Source: Methanocorpusculaceae archaeon UBA425
GTDB lineage: Archaea > Halobacteriota > Methanomicrobia > Methanomicrobiales > Methanocorpusculaceae
Direction of reading: 5' to 3'
Assembly: GCA_002506085.1 (NCBI GenBank)
Contig: DAWV01000005.1
Span: 419-11,804, forward strand
DNA length: 11,386 nt
Below the pieces are notes generated by a model, which was not told the origin of the DNA, did not search any database, and was given only the letters and a program-made list of their open reading frames with translations. The position numbers and the translations under genes were made by a program. Shown here piece by piece: positions 4,689-11,386 of this stretch. Each line of letters starts with the position of its first letter. Positions within the stretch are counted from its first letter, which is position 1.

Positions 4689-5507
4689 TCATCTCCCCCT
4701 TTTCCCAGCCTCAGCCTCAATCGAACACTTCATCCTCCTCACATACCCCCTCAGCTCCTCACGCATCCCCTCCAGATTCCCCCGATGCTCCTCAACCCTC
4801 GCGACAATAGCACTTCCGACAATCACCCCATCCGCACCATGACGCACAACCTCCGCCGCCTCCTCCGGACTGGAAATCCCGAAACCCACCGCCACCGGAA
4901 TCCCCGTCCGCGCCTTCACCCGGTCAAGCAGCGGAAAAGCACCCTTCGACACCCCCGTCCTCACCCCCGTCACCCCGAGAGACGAAACCAGATAAATAAA
5001 CCCTGACGCCATCCCCACAATCACATCCAGCCGCTCATCCGACGTCGTCTGCGTCACGAGAAAAATCTGGGCAATCCCCGTCCTCCGGGACGCCTTCAGG
5101 GCAGGTTCCGCCTCCTCAGGCGGCAAATCCACAATCAGCACCCCATCCACCCCCGCCTCCAGAGCCTCATCATAGAACCGCTCCACACCCCGGTGGAACA
5201 CACTATTATAATAAACCAGAAACACAATCGGCACATCCGAAAACCGCCGCACCGCCTTCACAATCTCAAACACCCCATCCATCGTAATCCCCGCATCAAT
5301 CGCCCGCTTATCCGCACCCTGAATCACGCTCCCATCCGCAACCGGATCCGAAAAAGGCACGCCCAGCTCCAGAACATCACAACCCCCCTCAATCAGGGAC
5401 TTTGCAACCTCAACCGAATCCACCGGATTCGGATCACCCGCAACCATATATCCGACAAAACCCGGCCTTACAAACGCAGCCGCAACCCTCTCCTTACCGC
5501 ATTTCAT
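4689..5507 (-). CDS. trpA: Tryptophan synthase alpha subunit
   Basis: The protein has 272 residues, the normal size. It cleaves indole-3-glycerol phosphate to indole and glyceraldehyde 3-phosphate and channels indole to TrpB in the alpha2-beta2 complex. The TIM-barrel signature LELGVPFSDPVADG carries the catalytic E47 and D58, with the same 11-residue separation as Glu49/Asp60 of the Salmonella enzyme. VYYNSV, GVLIVDLPPEE, LVSSLGVTGVR and VAVGFGISSPEEA give the later barrel strands and phosphate-binding loops. I use the ATG at 5507 because it shares ATGA with the trpB stop and has AGGA six bases upstream; the ATG at 5513 would leave no spacer. It is the last gene of the operon. Its codons end mostly in G/T, in contrast to the C/A-ending codons of trpE. 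Its stop adjoins hairpin cluster D. Confidence 0.96.
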   Translation of the reverse strand: MKCGKERVAAAFVRPGFVGYMVAGDPNPVDSVEVAKSLIEGGCDVLELGVPFSDPVADGSVIQGADKRAIDAGITMDGVFEIVKAVRRFSDVPIVFLVYYNSVFHRGVERFYDEALEAGVDGVLIVDLPPEEAEPALKASRRTGIAQIFLVTQTTSDERLDVIVGMASGFIYLVSSLGVTGVRTGVSKGAFPLLDRVKARTGIPVAVGFGISSPEEAAEVVRHGADGVIVGSAIVARVEEHRGNLEGMREELRGYVRRMKCSIEAEAGKRGR

Positions 5508-6691
5508 CTGCATTCCTGCTCACCCCCGAACAACTTCGAAACCGACGCCACATCCTTATCCCCTCTCCCCGAAAGGCAGATGACCACAATATCATCCCGG
5601 TCAAAGGTATCCTTATTCTTCAGAACATACGAGACCGCATGCGATGATTCGAGGGCAGGAATGATTCCTTCCGTCCGCGAAAGATAGGAAAAAGCCTCAA
5701 GGACCTCATCATCCATCGCATACGAATACTCCACCCGGTTCATCTCCTTAAGCATACTGTGCTCAGGACCCACCCCTGGATAATCAAGTCCGGCAGAAAT
5801 CGAATGCGTCTCCCCCACCTGCCCCTCCTCATTCTGGATAAGATAAGAAAGCGCCCCGTGCAGAACCCCCGGACTCCCGGTATTCAGCGTCGCACCATTA
5901 TCGCCGGGCGTAAGAGCACGCCCCCCCGCCTCCACGCCGACCATCCGGACATCATCCTTCAGCATCGGATAAAACATCCCTATCGCATTCGAACCGCCCC
6001 CCACGCAGGCAACAAGCGTATCCGGAAGCCGCCCCTCCTTCGCAAGACACTGACGTCTCGTCTCCTCTCCGATAACCGACTGGAAATCCCTCACAATCAT
6101 AGGGAAGGGATGGGGACCCACGACCGACCCGATCAGATAATGGGTATAATCGACAGTCTTTGACCACTCCCGCAGCGCCTCATTCGTTGCATCCTTCAGG
6201 GTCTTCGTCCCGGAACTCACCGGATGCACCTTCGCACCCATAAGCTCCATACGGAACACATTCAGTTTCTGCCGCTCACAATCCTCCTCGCCCATAAACA
6301 CCTCGACCGGAAGATTAAGCACCGCTCCCGAAATTGCCGCCGCCACCCCGTGCTGCCCGGCTCCGGTCTCCGCAATCAGGCGCTTTTTTCCCATCGCCTT
6401 CGCGAGCAAAGCCTGTCCGAGAGTATTATTCAGCTTATGCGCCCCCCCGTGAACAAGGTCCTCACGCTTGAGATACACCTTGCAGCCGCAATATTCCGAC
6501 ATATTCCTGCAGAACGTAAGGGGCGTTTCACGCCCGGCGAATTCCGTCAGATAATAGTTGAGTTCTGCTTTGAATGCCGGGTCGTCTTTTAACCTCCGGT
6601 ATTCACCGTCCAGCTCGTAAAGAGCCGCCATGAGCGTTTCGGGGACGAACCGTCCGCCGAAATCACCATAATATCCTGTTTTCTCTTTCAT
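5504..6691 (-). CDS. trpB: Tryptophan synthase beta subunit
   Basis: The protein has 395 residues. It condenses indole with L-serine using pyridoxal phosphate, in complex with TrpA. The N-terminus YYGDFGGRFVPETL is diagnostic of the major TrpB1 type. HGGAHKLNNTLGQ holds the PLP lysine K86, AETGAGQHG holds the catalytic E108 (equivalents of Lys87 and Glu109 in Salmonella), GGGSNAIGMF (231-240) binds the PLP phosphate, and VICLSGRGDKDV lies near the end. The start at 6691 is chosen over 6709 because it shares ATGA with the trpF stop and has AGGAG nine bases upstream, and because six extra residues precede the conserved block otherwise. It overlaps trpA by four bases, favouring equal synthesis of the two subunits. 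Confidence 0.97.
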   Translation of the reverse strand: MKEKTGYYGDFGGRFVPETLMAALYELDGEYRRLKDDPAFKAELNYYLTEFAGRETPLTFCRNMSEYCGCKVYLKREDLVHGGAHKLNNTLGQALLAKAMGKKRLIAETGAGQHGVAAAISGAVLNLPVEVFMGEEDCERQKLNVFRMELMGAKVHPVSSGTKTLKDATNEALREWSKTVDYTHYLIGSVVGPHPFPMIVRDFQSVIGEETRRQCLAKEGRLPDTLVACVGGGSNAIGMFYPMLKDDVRMVGVEAGGRALTPGDNGATLNTGSPGVLHGALSYLIQNEEGQVGETHSISAGLDYPGVGPEHSMLKEMNRVEYSYAMDDEVLEAFSYLSRTEGIIPALESSHAVSYVLKNKDTFDRDDIVVICLSGRGDKDVASVSKLFGGEQECR

Positions 6692-7266
6692 ACTACTGGT
6701 CTCCTGCATATTTCGATAAACTGCCGGATCTTTTTCCGGTCCTTGATTCCCTCTGACTTTTCAACGCCTGACGACACATCCACTGCATACGGGCGAAGAT
6801 TTCGGATTGCCTCCCCGACATTATCCGGCGTAAGTCCGCCGGCAAGAATGACGGGAACATCCGATTCTTCGACCACCCTTTCCGCGAAACTCCGGTCATA
6901 TGCTATTCCCCTGCCAAGGCTCTGGTCGATTACGACCGCGTCGCATCCGGCAGGCAGAATGGTTTCGCCTGACAGAACCCGGTAGATTTTCGTGCCGGTC
7001 CCAAAAGGAACCTGCAGATTTCGGGGAATCTGAATAGCGGTCGGTTTAAGGGAGAGGATGAGAGCCAGGTCGCTTTGGTTCTGCGTGTTGGTAACGCAGA
7101 TTTTTTCTGTGTCCGGACGAAGAGCCGCGAAGATTTCTCTCGCACGGCTGACCGGAACTGAGCGTTTCGACTCCGAACAGACAACAATGCCGATTGAGTC
7201 CGCCCCCTCTTCTTCCGCGATTAAAGCGTCACGGACAGTGGTGATGCCGCAGATTTTCACCCGCAT
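6688..7266 (-). CDS. trpF: Phosphoribosylanthranilate isomerase
   Basis: The protein has 192 residues, slightly shorter than the common 200-210. It catalyses the Amadori rearrangement of phosphoribosylanthranilate to CdRP. VKICGITTVRDA places the general-base cysteine at C6. GADSIGIVV, VVIDQSLGRGIAYD (with D114 as the likely general acid), ILAGGLTPDNV (140-150) and VDVSSGVE (162-169, phosphate loop) follow the family order. The usual QLHG stretch after strand 3 is instead AIQIPRN (about 78-83), so the family histidine is missing. The start has GGAGG seven bases upstream (7274-7278) and overlaps trpC by ten bases. Position in the operon and the intact Cys, Asp and phosphate motifs argue for an active enzyme. 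Confidence 0.95.
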   Translation of the reverse strand: MRVKICGITTVRDALIAEEEGADSIGIVVCSESKRSVPVSRAREIFAALRPDTEKICVTNTQNQSDLALILSLKPTAIQIPRNLQVPFGTGTKIYRVLSGETILPAGCDAVVIDQSLGRGIAYDRSFAERVVEESDVPVILAGGLTPDNVGEAIRNLRPYAVDVSSGVEKSEGIKDRKKIRQFIEICRRPVV

Positions 7267-8024
7267 ACGAATGCCTCCAGGGTTTTCTGCGGATTCAAAG
7301 ACTTCATGAGTGCGGTTCCGATGAGAAATCCGTCACAGTATTCTTTCAGACCGGAGATATCCCCGGGTGTTCTGATTCCGCTCTCGGATATCACGAGGAG
7401 ACCCGCGTCCCGGAGGAGGGACGAAAGCTCTTTTGTTTTTTGGGTATCGACCGACATGTCGTGCAGATTCCGATTATTGATACCGGTAAGAAGTGCCCCG
7501 GATTGGATGGCATTTTCTGTATCAGCCTGCGTTCGGACCTCGACCAGCGGTTCGATATTCATCGACCGGCATAGGGAGATGAACGCCGGAAGCCTGTCCT
7601 GCAGCACGCCCGCGATAAGGAGCACGGAGTCGGCGTGCAGGGCATATGTCTCGTAGATCTGGATTTCATCGACGATGAAGTCCTTTCTCAGGACCGGGAG
7701 TCCGGTTCCGGTTTTAACTCCCGCGAGATTTTCCGCACTTCCCGAGAAGTAGAAGGGTTCTGTCAGAACCGAAACAGCGCATGCCCCGCCCATTTCATAG
7801 GAGCGGGCGAGGGCTGCCGGATTCATGATAGAGTTCAGGCTCTTGTCCGAGGGGCTCGTGTATTTGATTTCGGCGATGACCGCAGTTTTTTCGCCCTGAC
7901 AATTTTTCACGGCTTTGAGCAGGTTTTGCGGAACATAGGTCTCCTCTTCGGCGGTTTTTCTTATCGAGGGGTCAATCTGCGCTGCCCTTTTCCGTGAAAG
8001 GGCGCAGATGTCATCAAGAATCAT
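7257..8024 (-). CDS. trpC: Indole-3-glycerol phosphate synthase
   Basis: The protein has 255 residues, the usual size for the monofunctional enzyme. It closes the indole ring of CdRP with loss of CO2 and water. Motifs in order: AEIKYTSPSDKS (E52, K54; the family signature), VSVLTEPFYFSG (85-95), VLRKDFIVDEIQI with the catalytic lysine K114, PLVEVRT (E162), GINNRNL (N184), VISESGI (E214, S215) and FLIGTALM at the last phosphate loop. The ATG at 8024 has GGAGG five bases upstream and overlaps the trpD end by 11 bases. TrpF is encoded separately just downstream, unlike the fused TrpCF of enterobacteria. Early codons end in C/A. Confidence 0.97.
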   Translation of the reverse strand: MILDDICALSRKRAAQIDPSIRKTAEEETYVPQNLLKAVKNCQGEKTAVIAEIKYTSPSDKSLNSIMNPAALARSYEMGGACAVSVLTEPFYFSGSAENLAGVKTGTGLPVLRKDFIVDEIQIYETYALHADSVLLIAGVLQDRLPAFISLCRSMNIEPLVEVRTQADTENAIQSGALLTGINNRNLHDMSVDTQKTKELSSLLRDAGLLVISESGIRTPGDISGLKEYCDGFLIGTALMKSLNPQKTLEAFVCG

Positions 8025-9036
8025 TGCCGCCTCCGGAAAGGAGAATCAGATTCTCCAGTTTTTCCAGTGCATGACCGGAATCGATGGATTTTTCCGCATA
8101 TTTGATCCCGTCGGCGACACTTTGCGCCTTGTTTCCCAGATATATTGCGGCAGCCGCATTGAGGATGACAATGTCTCGTTTCGGACCATCCTCTCCTTCA
8201 AGAACCGAGCGGATAATCCGTGCATTGTATCGGGCGTCTCCTCCGGAGAGGGAAGCAGGGTCGGCTTTCGAAAAGCCGAAGGAGGAGGCATCCAGCGAAT
8301 AACTTTTGACCAGACCGTTTTTCACTTCCGAGACCCGGGTGATGCCGGTCGTTGTTATTTCGTCATATCCGTCTCCGTGAACCACCATGGCTTGTTTCGT
8401 TCCGAGAATATTGAGAACCTCGGCGATTTTTTCTGTGAGGGATTCATCATAGACGCCGAGAAGCTGGGCATCGGCGCCGGCAGGATTCGAGAGAGGGCCG
8501 ATCAGGTTGAAGAAACTCCGGATACCGATTTCTTTCCGGACCCGGCCGGCGTATTTCATAGCAGGATGATGGCTTTGGGCAAACATAAACCCGATACCAT
8601 TTTCATCTATTATCCCGGATATCCGGTCAGGGGGCAGATTGATGTTGACGCCGAGTTCTTCCAGAACATCGGCAGATCCGCATTTACTGGTGGCTCCCCG
8701 GTTTCCATGCTTGACGACGGTTACCCCGGCTCCGGCTGCCGTAAAAGCCGCGGCTGTGCTGATATTGAAGGTGTTTTTTCCGTCGCCTCCGGTTCCGCAG
8801 GTATCGACAAGCATCCCGTTTCTTTTCGGGGTGATTTGTACGGCATTTCTTCTCATTACCGAGGCAAAAGCCGCGATTTCCGAACTTGTTTCGCCTTTCA
8901 TGACAAGAGCGGTCAGAAATGCCCCGATCTGACTGTCGGCGGCGTTTCCGGACATGATATCCTGCATTGCGCCTTCCGCCTCGAAATCATTCAGATTTGA
9001 GCAGGATGAGACTTTTTTTATGCATTCCGCAATCAT
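8014..9036 (-). CDS. trpD: Anthranilate phosphoribosyltransferase
   Basis: The protein has 340 residues, typical for the stand-alone enzyme. It transfers phosphoribose from PRPP to anthranilate. DTCGTGGDGKNTFNIST (78-94) is the PRPP-binding glycine loop, VVKHGNRGATSKCGSADVLEELG (107-129) holds the conserved KHGNR and the Ser/Asp of the PRPP/Mg site, and MKYAGRVRKEIGIRSFFNLIGPLSNPA contains the anthranilate-site arginine and the GPL(S/T)NP signature. The ATG at 9036 shares ATGA with the trpG stop, and AGGAG lies seven bases upstream. It is not fused to TrpG. Confidence 0.97.
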   Translation of the reverse strand: MIAECIKKVSSCSNLNDFEAEGAMQDIMSGNAADSQIGAFLTALVMKGETSSEIAAFASVMRRNAVQITPKRNGMLVDTCGTGGDGKNTFNISTAAAFTAAGAGVTVVKHGNRGATSKCGSADVLEELGVNINLPPDRISGIIDENGIGFMFAQSHHPAMKYAGRVRKEIGIRSFFNLIGPLSNPAGADAQLLGVYDESLTEKIAEVLNILGTKQAMVVHGDGYDEITTTGITRVSEVKNGLVKSYSLDASSFGFSKADPASLSGGDARYNARIIRSVLEGEDGPKRDIVILNAAAAIYLGNKAQSVADGIKYAEKSIDSGHALEKLENLILLSGGGNDS

Positions 9037-9611
9037 CGGACCACTCCTGTGTCCAGGAAATTTTTCATGATTCTGTCGCCCGATTCCGTGAGGAAGCTTT
9101 CCGGATGGAACTGCAGTCCGAATACGGGATATTTCTTGTGGGATACTGCCATAATCATCCCGTCGTCCCGGCTTTTTGCCGAAACAAACAAACAGGAGGG
9201 GAGGGATGATTCCTCCGCTGCAAGTGAGTGATACCGGGTTGCCCTGAAGGGGTTTTTCACGCCGGCAAAGAGGCCGCTCCCATCATGCAGGATTTCGGAG
9301 GTCATGCCGTGGACAGGTTTTCCGGTCCGGATGACTTTCCCTCCGAAGAAGTGGCAGATCGCCTGATGCCCGAGACATATGCCGAGTGTCGGAACGTCTT
9401 TTGCATAGGTTTCAAGAATTTCCAGACAGAGTCCGGAGTCTTCCGGCTTGCCGGGACCCGGGGATAGGACGATTCGGTCGAACTCGGATGCGTCCGGAAG
9501 GTCACACCTGCGGTCATTTTTTACGACAATCGGATTTGCTCCCAGATAGCCGATCTGCTGACAGAGATTATAGGTAAAACTGTCATAACAGTCGATGACA
9601 AGAACGTTCAT
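9033..9611 (-). CDS. trpG: Anthranilate synthase glutamine amidotransferase subunit
   Basis: The protein has 192 residues forming a single class I glutamine amidotransferase domain. It releases ammonia from glutamine for TrpE. It starts VLVIDCYDSFTYNL; the oxyanion strand is LSPGPGKPEDSG (49-60), the nucleophile elbow is LGICLGHQAI with C79, and the triad is completed by H169 and E171 in QFHPESF. Homologous PabA proteins serve folate synthesis; operon position beside trpE supports the trp role, although dual use is possible. The start shares ATGA with the trpE stop and has GGAG seven bases upstream (9619-9622). Confidence 0.96.
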   Translation of the reverse strand: MNVLVIDCYDSFTYNLCQQIGYLGANPIVVKNDRRCDLPDASEFDRIVLSPGPGKPEDSGLCLEILETYAKDVPTLGICLGHQAICHFFGGKVIRTGKPVHGMTSEILHDGSGLFAGVKNPFRATRYHSLAAEESSLPSCLFVSAKSRDDGMIMAVSHKKYPVFGLQFHPESFLTESGDRIMKNFLDTGVVR

Positions 9612-11143
9612 ACGAGGTCTCCGGCAGATTCGATAGCGGCCTTCATGCCTGCGGCTTTGTTCTCTGATTCGATAAATTCCGTTTCCGGATTCGAATCGGC
9701 AACGATGCCTGCCCCTGACTGGAAATATGCGGTTTCGTTTTGTACGACAACGGTCCGGATGAGAATCGCAAAATCCAGATTTCCGTTAAATCCCAGGTAG
9801 CCGACTGCCCCGGCATACAATCCCCGGGATGCCGGTTCAAGTTCGTTGATAATCTGCATGGCGCGTATTTTCGGCGCTCCGGAGACGGTGCCGGCAGGAA
9901 AACACGATATGAAGGCATCGAGGGAGGTTTTGTCGTCCATGAGTATTCCCTCGACGGTCGATACGATGTGCTGGACATGGGAGAATTTTTCTACCGACAT
10001 GAACACAGGGACCCGGACGCTTCCGTATCTGCAGACCCGGCCGATATCGTTTCGGGACAGGTCGACGAGCATCAGGTGTTCGGCGCACTCTTTTTTATCG
10101 GCAAGGAGTTCTTTTTCCAGGGCGGCATCTTCTTGCGGGGTTCGCCCGCGTTTTCTTGTTCCGGCGATGGGGACCGAGGTGACTTTGCGGTCTTCCACTT
10201 TTATCAGCATTTCAGGGCTTGCGCCGATAATCTGTTTGTCGGAGAAGTCCAGGTAATACATGTAGGGGCTGGGGTTCAGCCGGCTCATCTGCCGGTATAT
10301 CCGGAACGGGTCGTCTTTGCAGGTGCATGCGCATTTTCTGGAGATGACTGCCTGGAAGATATCTCCGTTGAGGATGTACTCTTTTGCGGTTCTGACGAGG
10401 TCGCAAAATCCTTTTTCCGATACATCACAGGTGTATTCAGGCAGGGGTCCGGACGTTCTGCCAAACGAGAGGAGTTTCTCTTCTCTTTCCTGAGTCACTG
10501 CCTGGGAGAGGGTTTTTTTTGTTGCGGCAATCTGACGGAGGATTTCGGTGTAGCCGGATTCGAGGTCGCCGGAGTCTTTGCCGGATAAAAAGCCGAGAAT
10601 GGTTATGGTTTTTTTGGCATGGTCGAATATGATGTATTCTTCCGGTATGATGAACTCGGCTAGGGGGAAGTTCCGCGGTTTTTCCCGGATTTCCGGGACC
10701 TGGAGGGTTCTGAGCGCGAGGTCGTAGGAGAAGTAGCCAGTAAGACCGCCGGCATATCCGGGGATGCCGGGGCTCTGATATTCGATGCAGCGTAAGAGTT
10801 CGCTGAGTGATTCTGCCGAGACCGGGCTTCCTTCGATGTGCTCTGCAGGGTTGTATTTTCCGGTTATACGGATGTCGGGATTCGCGGTGAGGTGCATGAA
10901 TAGACCTGTGCCGATGACCGAGTATCGTGCATTCCGTTCGTTTCCTTCGATGGATTCCAGAAGGAAACTGTATTCCTGTCTGAGTGTTTCATAAGCGTTT
11001 GCCGGCAGGATTCCCGGGTCGGCAAAGGTATGATAAACGGGAATCAGCGTCTTCGCGGTGAGGGTCTTTTTGATTTCTCTGAGTTCCCCGCGTGACGGAG
11101 AATAGGAGGTCGGCTGGTTTTCCGGGGTTATGCCAGTCTCCAT
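9608..11143 (-). CDS. trpE: Anthranilate synthase chorismate-binding subunit
   Basis: The protein has 511 residues from the chosen ATG, close to the family norm. With ammonia from TrpG it converts chorismate to anthranilate, the committed step. The N-terminal domain has LIPVY (33-37) and LLES (61-64), the region where tryptophan binds for feedback inhibition. The C-terminal catalytic domain shows GDIFQAVISRK (260-270), GASPEM (307-312), IAGTRKRG (326-333), AEHLMLVDLSRND (354-366), FSHVQHIVSTVEG (387-399) and FPAGTVSGAPKIRAM (415-429). The frame stays open back to an ATG at 11335, but that 64-residue extension is Pro/Ser/Cys-rich, unlike TrpE, and runs through the promoter. The start at 11143 has GGTGAT nine bases upstream (11153-11158). 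It is the first gene of the operon, with C/A-ending codons near its start. Confidence 0.96.
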   Translation of the reverse strand: METGITPENQPTSYSPSRGELREIKKTLTAKTLIPVYHTFADPGILPANAYETLRQEYSFLLESIEGNERNARYSVIGTGLFMHLTANPDIRITGKYNPAEHIEGSPVSAESLSELLRCIEYQSPGIPGYAGGLTGYFSYDLALRTLQVPEIREKPRNFPLAEFIIPEEYIIFDHAKKTITILGFLSGKDSGDLESGYTEILRQIAATKKTLSQAVTQEREEKLLSFGRTSGPLPEYTCDVSEKGFCDLVRTAKEYILNGDIFQAVISRKCACTCKDDPFRIYRQMSRLNPSPYMYYLDFSDKQIIGASPEMLIKVEDRKVTSVPIAGTRKRGRTPQEDAALEKELLADKKECAEHLMLVDLSRNDIGRVCRYGSVRVPVFMSVEKFSHVQHIVSTVEGILMDDKTSLDAFISCFPAGTVSGAPKIRAMQIINELEPASRGLYAGAVGYLGFNGNLDFAILIRTVVVQNETAYFQSGAGIVADSNPETEFIESENKAAGMKAAIESAGDLV

Positions 11144-11184
11144 TCCACCGGCATCACCATCCCATGGTAATTGAGTTTTGTCAT
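11128..11184 (-). promoter_or_regulatory. Possible 18-codon upstream reading frame overlapping the trpE start
   Basis: An ATG at 11184 opens a frame MTKLNYHGMVMPVEWRLA that stops with TAA at 11128-11130, just inside trpE. Its only Trp codon (codon 15) uses the TG of the trpE start codon, and its ATG is only a few bases after the expected transcription start. It has no Shine-Dalgarno. A Trp codon at that spot is forced whenever trpE begins ATGG in the neighbouring frame, so this may be chance. Confidence 0.2.
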
Positions 11185-11188
11185 AATG

Positions 11189-11243
11189 AACAATACATGT
11201 TGTTGGTGAACACATATATACATTGTTGTACAAACATGTTTGT
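11189..11243 (-). promoter_or_regulatory. trp operon promoter with paired palindromic operators
   Basis: On the minus strand a TATA box (TGTATATATG, 11213-11222) predicts transcription start near 11190 and a leader of about 45 bases before trpE. Just upstream lies a perfect 14-base palindrome, ACAAACATGTTTGT (11230-11243). Overlapping it is TTGTACAA (11226-11233), containing TGTACA, the TRP box bound by TrpY in Methanothermobacter. A second, imperfect palindrome with arms AACAA and TTGTT around an ACATGT core (11189-11204) covers the predicted start site. The two ACATGT cores are 39 bases apart and flank the TATA box. A tryptophan-responsive repressor is the natural reading; the regulator is not in the window. 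Confidence 0.65.
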
Positions 11244-11340
11244 GAAGGTACATATTTTTGTGGGGGGCTGCAGGGACCACTCGTTTCCGTGTGAGGACTA
11301 TTGGTCGAAAAAAGGAGATGAATTACCGGATTCATACTAT

Positions 11341-11379
11341 TCTTTTTTATTATACTTCAGTTTCGTGTATGGGATTCTT
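11341..11379 (-). repeat. Interspersed repeat, right copy (inverted relative to 4429-4467)
   Basis: Positions 11360-11379 match 4429-4448 exactly over 20 bases in reverse complement. The following A/T-rich part (GAAGTATAATAAAAAAGAAT on the minus strand) resembles the sequence after the left copy with scattered changes. This part also looks like a TATA element pointing toward trpE, so a second, more distant promoter is conceivable. Between this repeat and the trp operators (11244-11340) I see no gene; the frame open there encodes only an implausible TrpE extension. Confidence 0.65.
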
Positions 11380-11386
11380 TTTGCTG

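Noticed and set aside
8008..9000. 330-codon open frame on the plus strand opposite trpD
   Set aside because: It is an antisense shadow of trpD; the minus-strand frame has full TrpD motifs and operon coupling.
9740..10588. 282-codon open frame on the plus strand opposite trpE
   Set aside because: It is an antisense shadow of trpE, with no recognisable family and no ribosome binding site that I could see.
11144..11335. N-terminal extension of TrpE by 64 residues
   Set aside because: The extension is unlike TrpE, spans the TATA box and palindromes, and the ATG at 11143 has a good GGTGAT site and gives a normal length.

Overview
The window looks archaeal and most likely comes from a Methanomicrobiales-type methanogen; a Methanocorpusculum-like genome is my guess from memory, not from a search. 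Reasons: an archaeal type IV pilin-like protein, a TATA-type promoter before trpE with a TGTACA box resembling the TrpY-type TRP box known from methanogens, GGAGG/GGTGAT ribosome binding sites, and a RelB/RelE-like pair of the type common in these archaea.

Layout. Positions 1-1296 (+) hold the C-terminal part of a type I restriction R subunit, cut by the window edge. It converges on a small membrane-anchored pilin-like gene (1624-2067, -). That gene is divergent from a GalE-like NAD-dependent sugar-nucleotide epimerase (2254-3195, +). A two-gene toxin-antitoxin module follows (3370-3883, +). After about 800 bases without a convincing gene, the rest of the window is one complete tryptophan operon on the minus strand: trpE-trpG-trpD-trpC-trpF-trpB-trpA (11143 down to 4689). 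All six junctions overlap, by 4, 4, 11, 10, 4 and 4 bases, and each start has a Shine-Dalgarno sequence. The seven proteins take chorismate to tryptophan. Upstream of trpE lie a TATA box, a perfect 14-base palindrome overlapping a TGTACA box, and a second palindrome near the expected transcription start.

The most unusual content is non-coding. Four clusters (about 1345-1621, 3201-3286, 4110-4320 and 4531-4688) are mosaics of very short hairpins. Many have a conserved outer stem GCAA/TTGC, an inner 3-bp stem that changes on both sides at once (GGC/GCC, ACT/AGT, ATC/GAT, ACC/GGT, GTC/GAC, ACA/TGT), and a 3-4 base loop. Neighbouring hairpins often sit at a 19-base pitch joined by GTCG. The clusters occur only at gene 3' ends or in convergent spacers, never in the divergent or trp promoter regions. 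A second repeat family, built on CACGAAA, occurs near 4374-4467 and again at the right edge, where a 20-base identity appears in inverted orientation. The trp operon is thus bracketed by this repeat.

Third-position base use also drifts: several transcription units begin with C/A-ending codons and finish with G/T-ending codons, visibly within the epimerase gene and along the trp operon.
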